Counted from the first letter of the stretch, positions 1-7,672 are shown. The stretch is DNA of 35,825 bases from Nitrospira sp. (GCA_015903995.1 JABMDK010000011.1:328623-364447), one strand, 5' to 3'. Notes: a model not told the origin generated them from the letters alone. A program made the numbers and translations.

Positions 1-54
1 AAAGCAGGCAGACTCGTCGGGGAAGACGATAGAGCCAAATGGTTGGAGGTAGTG

Positions 55-231
55 TTATTTTTTCCGGTACACATTGAGCCCGATCTTCTCTTGCCGATTT
101 GGAATGGTCACATTCCCTTCCGTCGAAGCAATGATGATGGTCTTGCCTGTTGAAGAGGGACCGAACTCCTTCGAGAGGTCCACTCTGATTGTCAGCATAG
201 ACCCTTCGACACTCATCTCAACGTTTTTCAT
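55..231 (-). CDS. Small conserved-looking protein, 58 aa, function unknown
   Basis: An open frame on the minus strand starts with ATG at 231 and ends with TAA at 57-55. It encodes 58 residues: two short strand-like stretches (EGSMLTIRVDLSKEFG, then GKTIIIASTEGNVTIP) and a C-terminal end GLNVYRKK. A GAAAGGG ribosome-binding-like sequence lies about 8 nt upstream of the ATG. The composition (alternating hydrophobic and charged residues, no signal peptide, no membrane segment) looks like a compact cytoplasmic beta-rich protein. I recall similar tiny proteins from other bacteria but cannot name a domain family. The opposite-strand frame here has no plausible start signal and was left out. Function unknown. 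Confidence 0.6.
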   Translation of the reverse strand: MKNVEMSVEGSMLTIRVDLSKEFGPSSTGKTIIIASTEGNVTIPNRQEKIGLNVYRKK

Positions 232-394
232 GATCGTACCCTTTCAGTTACACAGTTGGTGGCTGGTTGGTTGCAGCGACGATTCTCCATGACCCTTTCT
301 TCTGACTGCGCAAAGATCTAGCCTATTCAGCATCGTTCTCAATCTCAATGTCTGTGCTAGCTACAGGAGTCGCAATGAGTTTTTCCGCAGCCTG

Positions 395-856
395 CTAGCG
401 AGCGAAAGCTGTGCCGGCGAGTCGCTTGGCGATGTCAGGCAAATGGTGTTGGGCATCGGCACCTTGAAAACTGAACGTCAGCACAAAACCAGAACACTGG
501 GTGTAGCCAGTGCCGCCGGGGCCTTTGCCGTTTCGAAAGTCACCGATGACCATGTCCCCTCCCGTACAAACCGGGAATGTCGTTCGCTTGAACGCCGGAT
601 TTTGCAAGGACAGATCGATGATCTGTTTGGCCTCCGTTGTTGTTTCGCTTTGTTGGTCGATGTGCACGTATACCGATAGCACCTGCCTGTTGGGCCATTG
701 CCACGCACAACCCTCACCCGTGCCCTTCCTGGACTGGACGGCGGATAACGAGGGAGATGTCAGTAGGCTACAGACCTGAGCAGCCAAGGGGCTCTCTGCG
801 AGGGTGGGCGATGCCCAGAGTACCCCAAAGACGGCGATGATGTGTTTCAGCTTCAC
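395..856 (-). CDS. Exported DUF3558-like protein
   Basis: A 153-aa protein with a signal peptide: a basic start (MKLKH), a hydrophobic core and a likely cleavage after SPTLAE near residue 21. The start codon is GTG at 856 with AAGGAAAG about 8 nt upstream. The mature part begins with AAQVCSLLTSPSLSAVQ, the pattern (Cys, LLT, then Leu/Ala) that opens DUF3558-type exported proteins. It contains four or more cysteines (VCSLL, EGCAW, VCTGG, QCSGF) that could form disulfides in the periplasm. A second exported protein with a similar opening is encoded at 30562-31134. The biochemical role is unknown; the family assignment rests on the opening motif and overall layout. Confidence 0.7.
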   Translation of the reverse strand: MKLKHIIAVFGVLWASPTLAESPLAAQVCSLLTSPSLSAVQSRKGTGEGCAWQWPNRQVLSVYVHIDQQSETTTEAKQIIDLSLQNPAFKRTTFPVCTGGDMVIGDFRNGKGPGGTGYTQCSGFVLTFSFQGADAQHHLPDIAKRLAGTAFAR

Positions 857-1217
857 GTTGTCTTTCCTTGGGCGAGCAACATCCGCGATAAAGGATGTGC
901 CGTGTCTTCCCGTTGGTCGTTTGCATTGGTGCCGCGAGGCGAATCGGAGAATTGTAGCCCCGGCGCTTCGGCCGATTCAATGGTCTGTTCCAAGGCTCCT
1001 TTGGTTGATTCATGGAATCGAGGAGACTCAGAAACAGGATTCAAGGACGCACGAGTGTCGGGTCGTGTTGGATACTGAAAGAGGTTGCAACTGCAAACTC
1101 GTGTTTGTCGGCGATTAAGGGAGCGGATACCTGACTCAATGAGTCTTGGATTCCACGACGTAACCCCAATTCATTCCGACCTCTTTCCAATCCCGACGGG
1201 GTGAACTTCAGACAGAC
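857..1217. other. Intergenic stretch without a recognisable gene
   Basis: This 361-nt interval separates two minus-strand genes. Frames are open on both strands but none has a start signal, codon pattern or protein features I would accept. The only structure noticed is an odd palindrome GACTCA-A-TGAGTC at 1133-1145, about 510 nt upstream of the GFA-family start and close behind its stop; it has no T-run, so I do not call it a terminator. Confidence 0.5.
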
Positions 1218-1652
1218 CTATTCGGGGACGCTCACGCCTGAGCCTCCCATTTCTTGTGGCAAGTCCTTCAGCTTCGGCAGTCCATCCTGTATGCGCAGCG
1301 TTGTCTCCTCATAGTTCACATGGATGCTGGCCTGGTAAGGAAAGTCAGGAATGACGGCCGCATACACGTCGGTGAGCCCCCACGTAGGATGTTCAGTAAA
1401 GATATGGCCTCCACAAGTCTTGCACCATTTGCGATAGCTCAGCGGCGTCTTGCTATACGTGCGGATGTTCTCGGCTCCCTGGGTGATCTGCACTGCGTCG
1501 GGTTTCCACAACGTGAAGGCGTTGACCGGCGAAGCAGACCAAGTTCGGCAGGACTCGCAATGGCAATAGCCCATGGCGGCCGGCTCGCCGCTGACCGTGA
1601 ATCGAACCGCGCCACAAAAGCAGCTGCCTTGGTAAACCTTCCCGTTGCTCAT
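1218..1652 (-). CDS. GFA/CENP-V fold zinc-binding protein
   Basis: A 144-aa protein, the usual length of a single GFA (glutathione-dependent formaldehyde-activating enzyme-like) domain. The zinc-ligand pattern is complete: C11-x-C13 (CFC), C30-x-C32-xx-C35 (CHCESC) and C77-xx-C80 (CKTC) followed by GGHIF. The start SNGKVYQGSCFCGAVRF is typical of the family, and a GGAGATC-like ribosome-binding site precedes the ATG at 1652. Family members bind two zinc ions; some were proposed to act on glutathione-formaldehyde adducts, but most have no proven substrate, so no reaction is assigned. It is probably cytoplasmic, as there is no signal peptide. It looks like a stand-alone gene; the next minus-strand gene upstream ends about 100 nt away. 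Confidence 0.88.
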   Translation of the reverse strand: MSNGKVYQGSCFCGAVRFTVSGEPAAMGYCHCESCRTWSASPVNAFTLWKPDAVQITQGAENIRTYSKTPLSYRKWCKTCGGHIFTEHPTWGLTDVYAAVIPDFPYQASIHVNYEETTLRIQDGLPKLKDLPQEMGGSGVSVPE

Positions 1653-1753
1653 GGTGGATCTCCTTGGTGGTGTACGGTGGTCTTAACATATTCTGACATG
1701 GTACGGGCAGAAGTCTTTGCTCAGACCGCAGGTGTCGCACTGCAACCTTGAAT

Positions 1754-2110
1754 TCACACGTTGGGTGACGTTCTGACGGGAGCTGAAGGTATACCGCTTT
1801 TTGATTGCGTGAGAGGTTCTGGTTTCGCTTGTCGGCCAGAACGTGTAGTTGGGCGTGATGGTTTTGACAAGAGCGGAAAACATCTGACGGATTCGACGGC
1901 GAGATCAATATCGAGATCCGGCCAATGCAGGCGGGTGGGCGTGGGCTGCTCCACATGCATGAGCTTGAGCACGCTGGTGTTTTGAAACGAGGGGAATTCC
2001 TTGAAGGAAATAAAGAGCTCATGGTCTCTGGTGACCAACCAGATGCCGTGCTGGGAGATGTGGGTGACTTCAACTCCAGAACTGTTTTTGCCATGGGTGA
2101 TGGATTTCAT
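1754..2110 (-). CDS. DUF2442 domain protein
   Basis: A 118-aa protein whose first 80 or so residues match DUF2442: an opening VTHISQHGIWLVTRDHELF, a middle FKEFPSFQNTSVLKL and the signature LHWPDLDIDLAVESV. DUF2442 proteins are small, of unknown function, and often lie beside a DUF4160 partner in toxin-antitoxin-like pairs. No DUF4160 partner is visible here; the neighbour upstream is a nuclease gene ending at 2181. The last 35 residues (after roughly residue 83) are a Ser/Pro/Arg-rich tail unlike the usual short ending of the family, so the frame may have been lengthened by a lost stop or a frameshift near 1860. The family call is fairly sure, the function is not known. Confidence 0.72.
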   Translation of the reverse strand: MKSITHGKNSSGVEVTHISQHGIWLVTRDHELFISFKEFPSFQNTSVLKLMHVEQPTPTRLHWPDLDIDLAVESVRCFPLLSKPSRPTTRSGRQAKPEPLTQSKSGIPSAPVRTSPNV

Positions 2111-2180
2111 CTGAGTGCTCCACTGGAAGAGCGCGTGATTCTGCCGCGACTCAGGAGTGATGAATCGCGCTGATACCGGA

Positions 2181-2774
2181 CTATCCTGCCTTTGAAAAAC
2201 CTTCGTTCCGAAGAATCTCCGCTACGTTCTGTTCGTTCACAAACACGTCAGCCACAAGACGGTTGTAGATATCTCGGCCACAAGGCTCAATGCGGATCGA
2301 GCCACTTCGTAAGAGCTGTTCTAGCCGCTGTTTGGCGGGGGGGCCTTCGAGTTCATTCATTTCTGGTGTGTCGATGCCGCGCAGTCTGATCCGTTCACTT
2401 CCCACACGAATCGTATCGCCATCGACCGCGCGAACTTGTAACGTGCTCAGCAATCTCATCTCTTGCCTTGCCCTGACTCGAAGGGTGGAAAGCCGAGATT
2501 GCGTATGTGCGGACCCCAGTTTGTACCGTCCTTTGGGATAACGCTGTGGTCGGCTGTCCGGCGGACGCCGAGGCCGACGCTGCTTGTAGGTGGGGAGGCG
2601 ATCTGAGTCTTGTTCCTGATTCGGTGACGGATACCAGCAGAGGTCGCAATGCGGTTGTAGAGTCGACCCAAGATCGGACTTCGATACACGATCAGCATGG
2701 GCATTGGGTTCGAAGGGCATGAGAACCCACCAGCCGATGAGCAACCAAGTCGCACTGGGTACATGCAGTTTCAT
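2181..2774 (-). CDS. Exported staphylococcal nuclease homologue (thermonuclease family)
   Basis: A 197-aa protein with an N-terminal hydrophobic segment (about residues 8-21, followed by PNAHA) that looks like a signal peptide. Next comes a Pro/Arg/Ser-rich linker of about 80 residues and then a compact SNase domain from about residue 110 to the end. All main catalytic positions are present: D118-G-D120-T (DGDT), R130 with D135-T136-P-E138 (RLRGIDTPE) and R172 in the stretch RDIYNRLVADVFV. These correspond to D19/D21, R35, D40, T41, E43 and R87 of the Staphylococcus enzyme, so it is probably an active calcium-dependent nuclease in the periplasm or outside the cell. Two cysteines (PHCDLC) lie in the linker. 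The domain ends shortly after the NEGF helix, shorter than the staphylococcal enzyme but usual for bacterial homologues. Confidence 0.85.
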   Translation of the reverse strand: MKLHVPSATWLLIGWWVLMPFEPNAHADRVSKSDLGSTLQPHCDLCWYPSPNQEQDSDRLPTYKQRRPRRPPDSRPQRYPKGRYKLGSAHTQSRLSTLRVRARQEMRLLSTLQVRAVDGDTIRVGSERIRLRGIDTPEMNELEGPPAKQRLEQLLRSGSIRIEPCGRDIYNRLVADVFVNEQNVAEILRNEGFSKAG

Positions 2775-2850
2775 AGAGTGTGTGCATATGCAGGTGTCGC
2801 GCCAGACTCTGATCGATTGACAACGTTCAAAACCGCATGCTGCAATACGC

Positions 2851-2936
2851 TCGTATCTCGTCGTTCGTAAAACGTATCTCGTTTGGACGTATGGGCATGC
2901 TTGCGAGATACGAACGACGCTTCACGATTCACGGAG
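2851..2936. repeat. Dispersed repeat, inverted copies of CGTATCTCG / CGAGATACG modules
   Basis: Between the nuclease gene and the 76-aa gene the sequence carries CGTATCTCG at 2852-2860, a second copy at 2873-2881 and the opposite orientation GCGAGATACGAACGACGC at 2903-2920, followed by TTCACGATTCACGG. The copies can fold back on each other with a 7-nt insertion on one side. Related modules occur at 3187-3203, 3250-3280, 7618-7646, 7722-7742 and 35661-35690. I infer a short, non-coding dispersed repeat family, possibly REP-like; no transposase is nearby. Confidence 0.6.
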
Positions 2937-2946
2937 GTTGAATGTC

Positions 2947-3177
2947 ATGGATATGATGGGACGGGTGGGGCTGGTTGAAATTCCTATATTGATCGCCCCG
3001 GATCAAAAGGCTTGGATGGATCGCATGATTAAAGAAGGGAAAATCGCTATCCCGCCTGGCGGCACGTTGGAAAAAGGGTCCCTCTATTCAATGTTTATCC
3101 GCATGCTGCTCCATAACGCGATGGAGGAACAGAAGCGGCAGGAGGCATTAGAAGCGGATGATGAGGATGATGAATAG
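2947..3177 (+). CDS. Small acidic-tailed protein, 76 aa, function unknown
   Basis: I place the start at ATG 2947 because GGAGG at 2933-2937 then has a 9-nt spacing; the in-frame TTG at 2938 directly abuts that site. The protein begins MDMMGRVGLVEIPILIAPDQ, continues with an amphipathic region containing IPPGGTLEKG, then a helix SMFIRMLLHNAMEEQ and ends in an acidic tail (EADDEDDE). There is no signal peptide and no recognised domain. The helix and acidic tail could suit a protein-protein contact, but that is speculation. The gene is flanked on both sides by copies of the same dispersed repeat (2905-2926 and 3259-3280), which is unusual for an ordinary gene. It is convergent with hemL. Confidence 0.65.
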   Translation: MDMMGRVGLVEIPILIAPDQKAWMDRMIKEGKIAIPPGGTLEKGSLYSMFIRMLLHNAMEEQKRQEALEADDEDDE

Positions 3178-3249
3178 GGATGTGGCGCGTATCTCGTGAA
3201 TGGCCAAGAAATTCCTAGGCCGGTACCGTATTCAAACAGATACAGTCCT

Positions 3250-3280
3250 GTATCTTGTAAGATACGAACGATGCTTCAGG
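3250..3280. repeat. Dispersed repeat copy downstream of the 76-aa gene
   Basis: The stretch at 3259-3280 matches the stretch at 2905-2926 in 19 of 22 positions in direct orientation (AGATACGAACGA and GCTTCA are shared exactly). A short palindrome GTATCTT-GT-AAGATAC starts at 3250. A further partial copy, GCGTATCTCGTGAA, lies at 3187-3200 just after the stop codon. It sits between two convergent genes and could also serve as a weak bidirectional hairpin. Confidence 0.5.
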
Positions 3281-3291
3281 GGTCGGCTCGA

Positions 3292-4575
3292 TCAAAGTTT
3301 CTTGAAGGCGCTGTGTGCGGCGCGGATGGTCTTCTCGACGTCTTGCGTACTATGGGCAGTGGAGAGGAAAGCAGCCTCGAACTGAGAAGGCGCGAGATAG
3401 ACGCCCTGCTCCAGCATGTGGTGAAAAAACTGGCCGTAGCGCTTCGTGTCTGACTGTTTTGCGGTATTCCAGTCTACAACAGGACCTGGGGTAAAGAAGG
3501 TCGTCAACATCGATCCAACTCGGGTTTGCGTCACGGGAATTCCGGCCTTTTTCGCCGCGTCGCCGATCCCCTTGGCGAGAGCTGCCGATCGCTCCTCGAG
3601 GGTCTTATAGATTCCCTTCACTCGCAACTGCTTGAGGGTGGCCAATCCGGCAGAGACGGCCAGCGGATTACCGGAAAGCGTCCCAGCTTGGTAGACCGGC
3701 CCGACAGGCGCAATGAGATCCATGATCTCTTTCCGTCCACCGTAGGCCCCGACCGGCAACCCACCACCGATAATCTTGCCCAGCACGGTCAGGTCAGGCT
3801 TGATGCCGTAGAGAGCCTGCGCGCCTCCGTATTTCACCCGGAACCCCGAGATGACTTCATCGAAAATCAGCAAGATGTTGTGGTCAGCGGTCAGTTGTCG
3901 AAGCGCCGCGAGGAAGTCCGGAGCAGGAGGAACGACCCCCATATTCCCTGCGATCGGCTCGACGATGATGCAGGCCAGCTGAGCCCGGTTGGCCTTGATT
4001 AGTTGCTGGACCGTACGAATATCATTATAGGGAGCGGTGAGCGTATGTTTGGCAAAGTCATCCGGTACACCCGGTGAATCCGGAATCCCTAAGGTGGCCA
4101 AGCCCGATCCGGCTTTTGCTAAGAGGTAATCGCTGTGTCCGTGATAGCACCCTTCGAATTTCATGATGCCGGTGCGTTTGGTGAACCCTCGGGCGACCCG
4201 GATTGCGCTCATGACCGCTTCTGTTCCGGAACTGACCAGCCTGAGCTTTTCCATTGATGGGAATGCGTTGCGAATCTCTCTGGCCAGTGAAACTTCCAAT
4301 TCCGTGGGCGCCCCGTAACTCGTTCCTTGCCCCGCCGCCTTCTTGATCGATGCGATCACCGCCGAATGGGCGTGTCCCAGAATCATCGGTCCCCAGGACA
4401 GCACGTAATCGATATAGGTGTTCTTGTCCACATCGTAGAGGCGCGATCCCTTGGCGCGTGCGATGAAGCGTGGTTGCCCGCCGACCGAGCGGAATGCCCG
4501 AACGGGGCTGTTGACGCCACCAGGAATGAGTTGCTGGGCTTCGGTGAAGAGCTTGGCAGAGCGGGACGTTTTCAT
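3292..4575 (-). CDS. hemL: Glutamate-1-semialdehyde 2,1-aminomutase
   Basis: A 427-aa class-III PLP aminotransferase-fold protein, the usual HemL length. It isomerises glutamate-1-semialdehyde to 5-aminolevulinate in the C5 route of tetrapyrrole synthesis, in the cytoplasm. Family marks: the opening [36 protein letters not shown] (cofactor phosphate contact), [17 protein letters not shown] with the PLP-contacting Asp, and the Schiff-base lysine K267 in [18 protein letters not shown] chose ATG 4575 because [10 protein letters not shown] is the normal family start; an upstream in-frame ATG at 4605 would add ten unlikely residues. It is a stand-alone gene here; other haem genes are not in the window. 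Haem-rich metabolism would fit a nitrite oxidiser. Confidence 0.96.
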   Translation of the reverse strand: MKTSRSAKLFTEAQQLIPGGVNSPVRAFRSVGGQPRFIARAKGSRLYDVDKNTYIDYVLSWGPMILGHAHSAVIASIKKAAGQGTSYGAPTELEVSLAREIRNAFPSMEKLRLVSSGTEAVMSAIRVARGFTKRTGIMKFEGCYHGHSDYLLAKAGSGLATLGIPDSPGVPDDFAKHTLTAPYNDIRTVQQLIKANRAQLACIIVEPIAGNMGVVPPAPDFLAALRQLTADHNILLIFDEVISGFRVKYGGAQALYGIKPDLTVLGKIIGGGLPVGAYGGRKEIMDLIAPVGPVYQAGTLSGNPLAVSAGLATLKQLRVKGIYKTLEERSAALAKGIGDAAKKAGIPVTQTRVGSMLTTFFTPGPVVDWNTAKQSDTKRYGQFFHHMLEQGVYLAPSQFEAAFLSTAHSTQDVEKTIRAAHSAFKKL

Positions 4576-4833
4576 AGTGGCCGCGCACCCTATCATGCAG
4601 GACAAGAGCCGGTCAAGAAACTGATCCGGTTATTGTGCGATCTGTTCAGCAGAGCGTCGTTGGCGGTCAAAAAATATCATATCGCGATACTGTAGCTCTC
4701 GATGGAGATACGGAGACAGGTTCTGAGATTCAGCTGGAAGTCTGTATTCTCATTTGTTTTCGCTCTGGCCTCTGTTTTTCCATGACGGCGCGATTCTTGC
4801 TGTAATTTCGAGAATCGGAAGAGTGAGACGAAT

Positions 4834-5109
4834 ATGCAAGTCATCTGCTCATGGTGCCGTGGAGAAGGTCGGATGGGGCTCGTCGGCGAAAAGGCTCCCC
4901 TTGAAGACCGTCGAGAGACGCATACGATCTGCATCGAGCATGAGCAGGCGATACGTGCTCAATGGGCCACATGCCAACGGAGCATTGGTTTCTCCGGCGC
5001 ATCCATCGGGATGGTCGAGGAACGCTCTTCTCATGTTCGCTGGGCAGTGCGATCGGTCGTGCGGTTATGTGTTAGTTTGCGAGGGTTGGCTCAAAAGCCT
5101 TGCGGGTAG
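4834..5109 (+). CDS. Small CxxC protein, 91 aa
   Basis: The frame opens with MQVICSWCRGEGR, giving one CxxC pair (C5, C8), followed by LVGEKAPLEDRRETHTICIEHEQAIRAQW, where a Cys and a His (CIEH) could complete a zinc site. The first 45 residues look conserved in style with short zinc-ribbon-like proteins I associate with Nitrospira. The last 45 residues are less protein-like (Ser/Arg-rich) and may be a run-on past a degraded stop. There is only a weak GAGTGAGACG ribosome-binding sequence before the ATG. Function unknown; zinc binding is inferred from the cysteines. The preceding interval 4576-4833 holds a 10-bp palindrome TATCGCGATA at 4680-4689 and no other gene. Confidence 0.55.
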   Translation: MQVICSWCRGEGRMGLVGEKAPLEDRRETHTICIEHEQAIRAQWATCQRSIGFSGASIGMVEERSSHVRWAVRSVVRLCVSLRGLAQKPCG

Positions 5110-5154
5110 CTTCTTCTCACCACTGTGGTCTGCTCCAGCTCGTCCTCGAAGGTA

Positions 5155-5703
5155 TTATGGCGTAGATCGCTTGGACGCACGTTTGGGGCTGGGTTTTGTT
5201 TTGGGTCTTGCTGACTCGGCAGGGGAGAATTCTTTCAAGTGCCAGTGTGGCCGCTTCGATTTGTTCTGTTCCGTCACGACAAAACACACATGAAATGGAG
5301 CGCTCCGACCCTCGGCCGTTTGTCCCTTGCTCCAGGCCTCACCGGCGTCGCTGAAGATTTCCAGGAGTGTTTCGTACTCTTCTTCATCCTCGGGAAGCAC
5401 AGCGTCGGCATCATGGATGAGCAAGATGTACCCTTTGGCGTGAAGCCATTCGAAATCAGCCAGACACTCTTCCAACGCGTCCCAGTTGTGTCCGAAGTAA
5501 TCCGGAAAATCGAGCGCTCGTGCGAACTCAGTGAAGAGAGCCGACGGAGTTCGGCAATTCTTCCCCTGAATGATACGCACGGCAAACCCCGGAGGCGTTT
5601 TCACCGGGGCCGAGGATGAGGCCCCCCGAGGGACGACGAAAAGAGTCGACCAGGGAGGTGTGGTATTGCACAGGTGAGCTTGTAGGGTAGAGGTTCCCGC
5701 CAT
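5155..5703 (-). CDS. Barstar-family ribonuclease inhibitor
   Basis: A 182-aa protein with a barstar domain at about residues 40-130. The family core is clear: VRIIQGKNCRTPSALFTEFA, then FPDYFGHNWDALEECLADF, then GYILLIHDADAVLP. D75 in HNWDALEEC lines up with barstar Asp35 and E79 with Asp39, the acidic residues that plug the active site of barnase. There is no signal peptide, so it acts in the cytoplasm. An N-terminal extension of about 40 residues and a Lys/Pro/Ser-rich tail of about 30 residues are longer than classic barstar (about 90 aa). It follows the exported RNase gene on the same strand after 27 nt, which supports an inhibitor or immunity role towards that enzyme. Confidence 0.88.
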   Translation of the reverse strand: MAGTSTLQAHLCNTTPPWSTLFVVPRGASSSAPVKTPPGFAVRIIQGKNCRTPSALFTEFARALDFPDYFGHNWDALEECLADFEWLHAKGYILLIHDADAVLPEDEEEYETLLEIFSDAGEAWSKGQTAEGRSAPFHVCFVVTEQNKSKRPHWHLKEFSPAESARPKTKPSPKRASKRSTP

Positions 5704-5730
5704 AGATCTATCCGTCGGTTTGGACGTTTG

Positions 5731-6162
5731 TCAGTTCAGAGGGATAAAGGTCCGGTAGTGATCTCCGGTGTAATAGGCTTTCCCGGTTCGTCGCTCGATG
5801 ACGAGGCGCTCGGCATCGCGACCGCGACCTCGTATCTTAGGGTTCACATCATACTCCCGATAGGAGCCTCGTGGAAGACGTCGTTCTCGATTTTGGAAGT
5901 CGCGTCCTCCGACGTAGCCAGGCAGCGGTATTCCGCTTCGCTTCTTGAGTTGTTTGAGCAGGTCGTAGGCTTTCTGGGGAGGTGTTACGAGTGAGGATGG
6001 TTGCTCGATGTGATCGGGTACGTCGAGGATGGGGTTGGTATTCTGAAGTTCATCGCCAAGGTCGGCAGCAGCGAGTGAAACCGAGGAGACCAGGCTGCAC
6101 ATACACAGCAGGCTGATAAGAAGACCGATGAGCGGCATTCGTCTCCGTCGAAGGGTGAACAC
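5731..6162 (-). CDS. Exported guanyl-specific ribonuclease (barnase/RNase Sa family)
   Basis: A 143-aa protein with an N-terminal signal peptide (basic TLRRRR, then a hydrophobic run to about residue 32, SLAAADL) and a microbial ribonuclease domain at about residues 60-143. Diagnostic features: FQNRERRLP (residues 89-97), YREYDVN with the catalytic base E103, R119 in RDAERLVIE, and H135 in YYTGDHYRTF. These match the Glu/Arg/His catalytic set of RNase Sa and barnase, so I expect cleavage of single-stranded RNA after guanine. The GTG at 6162 has a GGGGAAAG site about 6 nt upstream; ATG 6138 (preceded by GGAG) is a good alternative and keeps the signal peptide. The barstar gene lies directly downstream, forming a toxin/inhibitor pair. 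Confidence 0.88.
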   Translation of the reverse strand: MFTLRRRRMPLIGLLISLLCMCSLVSSVSLAAADLGDELQNTNPILDVPDHIEQPSSLVTPPQKAYDLLKQLKKRSGIPLPGYVGGRDFQNRERRLPRGSYREYDVNPKIRGRGRDAERLVIERRTGKAYYTGDHYRTFIPLN

Positions 6163-6366
6163 AGGCGCTTTCCCCTTTTGCCAGCTGTTAAACGGAAGGG
6201 CGACCGTAGCATTCTCTTTTTAGGAAGGTCAAATACTGCCGGAGCCGCCACCTCGTTACCTGGATGTCTCTCGTCCTGTTTGCTAGAATAAGGCAGCGGA
6301 AGCGTATATCTGAAGAGACGGGGAGGTGACGTATGTCCAGGGAGCGTCGGAGGGAGTTTCTGCGCA

Positions 6367-6957
6367 GTGTGTGAGATCCATCCGGTTAGACGCGCGTACG
6401 TGTTATCCTCACGCCTTATCCACTTCCTTGTCGCTCTGGCCGTCCTCATTCTAGCCGTCCCTTCGAACGCACAATTGAGTCCGAGCGGTTCGATGAGACG
6501 GTCTCCGGTGGAAGTCGTGAAGCGGTATGTGCTGTTGGACCAGAAGGGGGCTCGTTTAGACGCTCCGTCCTTCGATACTGTGATCCCCTACATTGATTGG
6601 AAAGAAGAGCCGGCATGGGGTCGTGTCGTCGTCGTCCAGGAAACAACCGTCCCAGAAGACTATCGGAAATGGGAGATTCTCAACAATCTGGAGGTGATCA
6701 TTCCGGTCACGTTTCATGTGCGGGGGGCGGTCTATCTCGAAACTGCCGTCTTCGTTCCGGAGGATACGACGGAAGAGGTTCGTTTTCATGTGAAGGTCGT
6801 GGGAAACTACTGGCGGATCGTTTCGCCCGTCATTCCTCCCCATGTCGGGCTGAAGAGGATGGTGAGTTTCGCACGAGAGGCGGAATCCCATGAACAGGAT
6901 GAAGCACAACGGGTCGTGCTCGCGGCCCTCATTGACTCCTTGCGAAAGGCGAAGTAA
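6367..6957 (+). CDS. Exported protein of unknown function
   Basis: A 196-aa protein with a signal peptide: positive residues, then LIHFLVALAVLILAVPSNAQ with a likely cleavage after SNA near residue 35. The mature part has strand-like repeats (GRVVVVQETTV, LEVIIPVTFHV, VRFHVKVVGNYWRIV), reminiscent of small nuclear-transport-factor-like or immunoglobulin-like folds, but I do not recognise a named family. The start is uncertain: GTG 6367 or GTG 6400. A strong ribosome-binding site (GGGGAGGTGAC, 6321-6331) serves an out-of-frame ATG at 6333 that stops at 6374, so translation might reach this gene by coupling or a frameshift. Its TAA overlaps the ATG of the next gene (TAATG at 6955-6959), so it is co-translated with the HAD phosphatase. 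Confidence 0.75.
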   Translation: MCEIHPVRRAYVLSSRLIHFLVALAVLILAVPSNAQLSPSGSMRRSPVEVVKRYVLLDQKGARLDAPSFDTVIPYIDWKEEPAWGRVVVVQETTVPEDYRKWEILNNLEVIIPVTFHVRGAVYLETAVFVPEDTTEEVRFHVKVVGNYWRIVSPVIPPHVGLKRMVSFAREAESHEQDEAQRVVLAALIDSLRKAK

Positions 6958-7604
6958 TGGTTAAGACCCCTGTGGATTTGATGATTTTTGACTTGGATGG
7001 GACGCTGATCGAATCCAAGTGGGACATCGCGCAGTCCGTCAATCTCACACTGGTCGAGTTGGGATTGCCGGAGCGTTCCGTTGAGGAAATTTTTGGGTTT
7101 GTCGGCGATGGGGTGAAGCGGTTGCTGCGTCTTGCAGTCGGGGAGGGCAATCAGGCCAAGTTTGAAGAGGCGCTGAAAGTGTTTCGAGGCCATTATCTCG
7201 AACATTGTCTGGATCGGACGAGCTTCTATCCAGGTATTGAACCGATGCTGCAGCATTTTTCCCGCAAAGACAAAGTGATTGCGACCAACAAGTCGATCGA
7301 ATACACCCGTGTGATCCTGAATGGGTTGGGCCCGCAGCATTTTCTGTACATGGTCGGCGGGGACAACGGGTTTGGGCTCAAACCGGAACCAGGGATGCTC
7401 TTGCACATCATGGAAAAAATCGGTGCGCCGAAAGAACGGACGGTCCTCGTCGGGGACAGCACGAATGATATCAACGGCGGACATAACGCCGGCATTCGTG
7501 TCTGTGCCGTCGGGTATGGCATGGGGAATCGCGCGAAGATGGAGGCGTGTCGGCCTGATTGGTTTATCGAGAAACCGGAACAACTCATGGAGATTTTCAT
7601 ATGA
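6957..7604 (+). CDS. HAD-family phosphatase, phosphoglycolate phosphatase-like
   Basis: A 215-aa HAD hydrolase. All four motifs are visible: motif I FDLDGT (residues 11-16, nucleophile D12 and acid/base D14), motif II in VIATNKS, the motif III lysine in GLKPEPGM and motif IV VLVGDSTNDINGG. A helical cap lies between motifs I and II (residues about 20-90), the C1 cap layout of Gph/phosphoglycolate phosphatase. Gph removes phosphate from 2-phosphoglycolate formed by DNA repair or oxygenase reactions; related HAD enzymes act on other small phosphates, so substrate certainty is moderate. It overlaps the preceding exported-protein gene by one base. A dispersed-repeat copy follows its stop codon, before the M16 peptidase pair. 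Confidence 0.87.
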   Translation: MVKTPVDLMIFDLDGTLIESKWDIAQSVNLTLVELGLPERSVEEIFGFVGDGVKRLLRLAVGEGNQAKFEEALKVFRGHYLEHCLDRTSFYPGIEPMLQHFSRKDKVIATNKSIEYTRVILNGLGPQHFLYMVGGDNGFGLKPEPGMLLHIMEKIGAPKERTVLVGDSTNDINGGHNAGIRVCAVGYGMGNRAKMEACRPDWFIEKPEQLMEIFI

Positions 7605-7617
7605 CCACTCGACCGTG

Positions 7618-7646
7618 GCTCGTATCTCGTGACGCGTCGCTTGTAA
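7618..7646. repeat. Dispersed repeat copy between the HAD gene and the M16 gene
   Basis: The sequence CTCGTATCTCGTGACGCGTCGCTTGT carries the CGTATCTCG module seen at 2852, 2873 and 3188. It lies just after the TGA of the HAD gene and before the ribosome-binding site GGGAGGG (7661-7667) of the M16 gene. It has no coding role in the start I chose. Confidence 0.45.
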
Positions 7647-7672
7647 AGCCGCTGAAACAAGGGAGGGTTGAT

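Noticed and set aside
3526..4002. Plus-strand open frame of 158 codons inside hemL
   Set aside because: It is opposite to a well-supported gene, has Arg/Asp-rich composition and no domain; a shadow of hemL codon usage.
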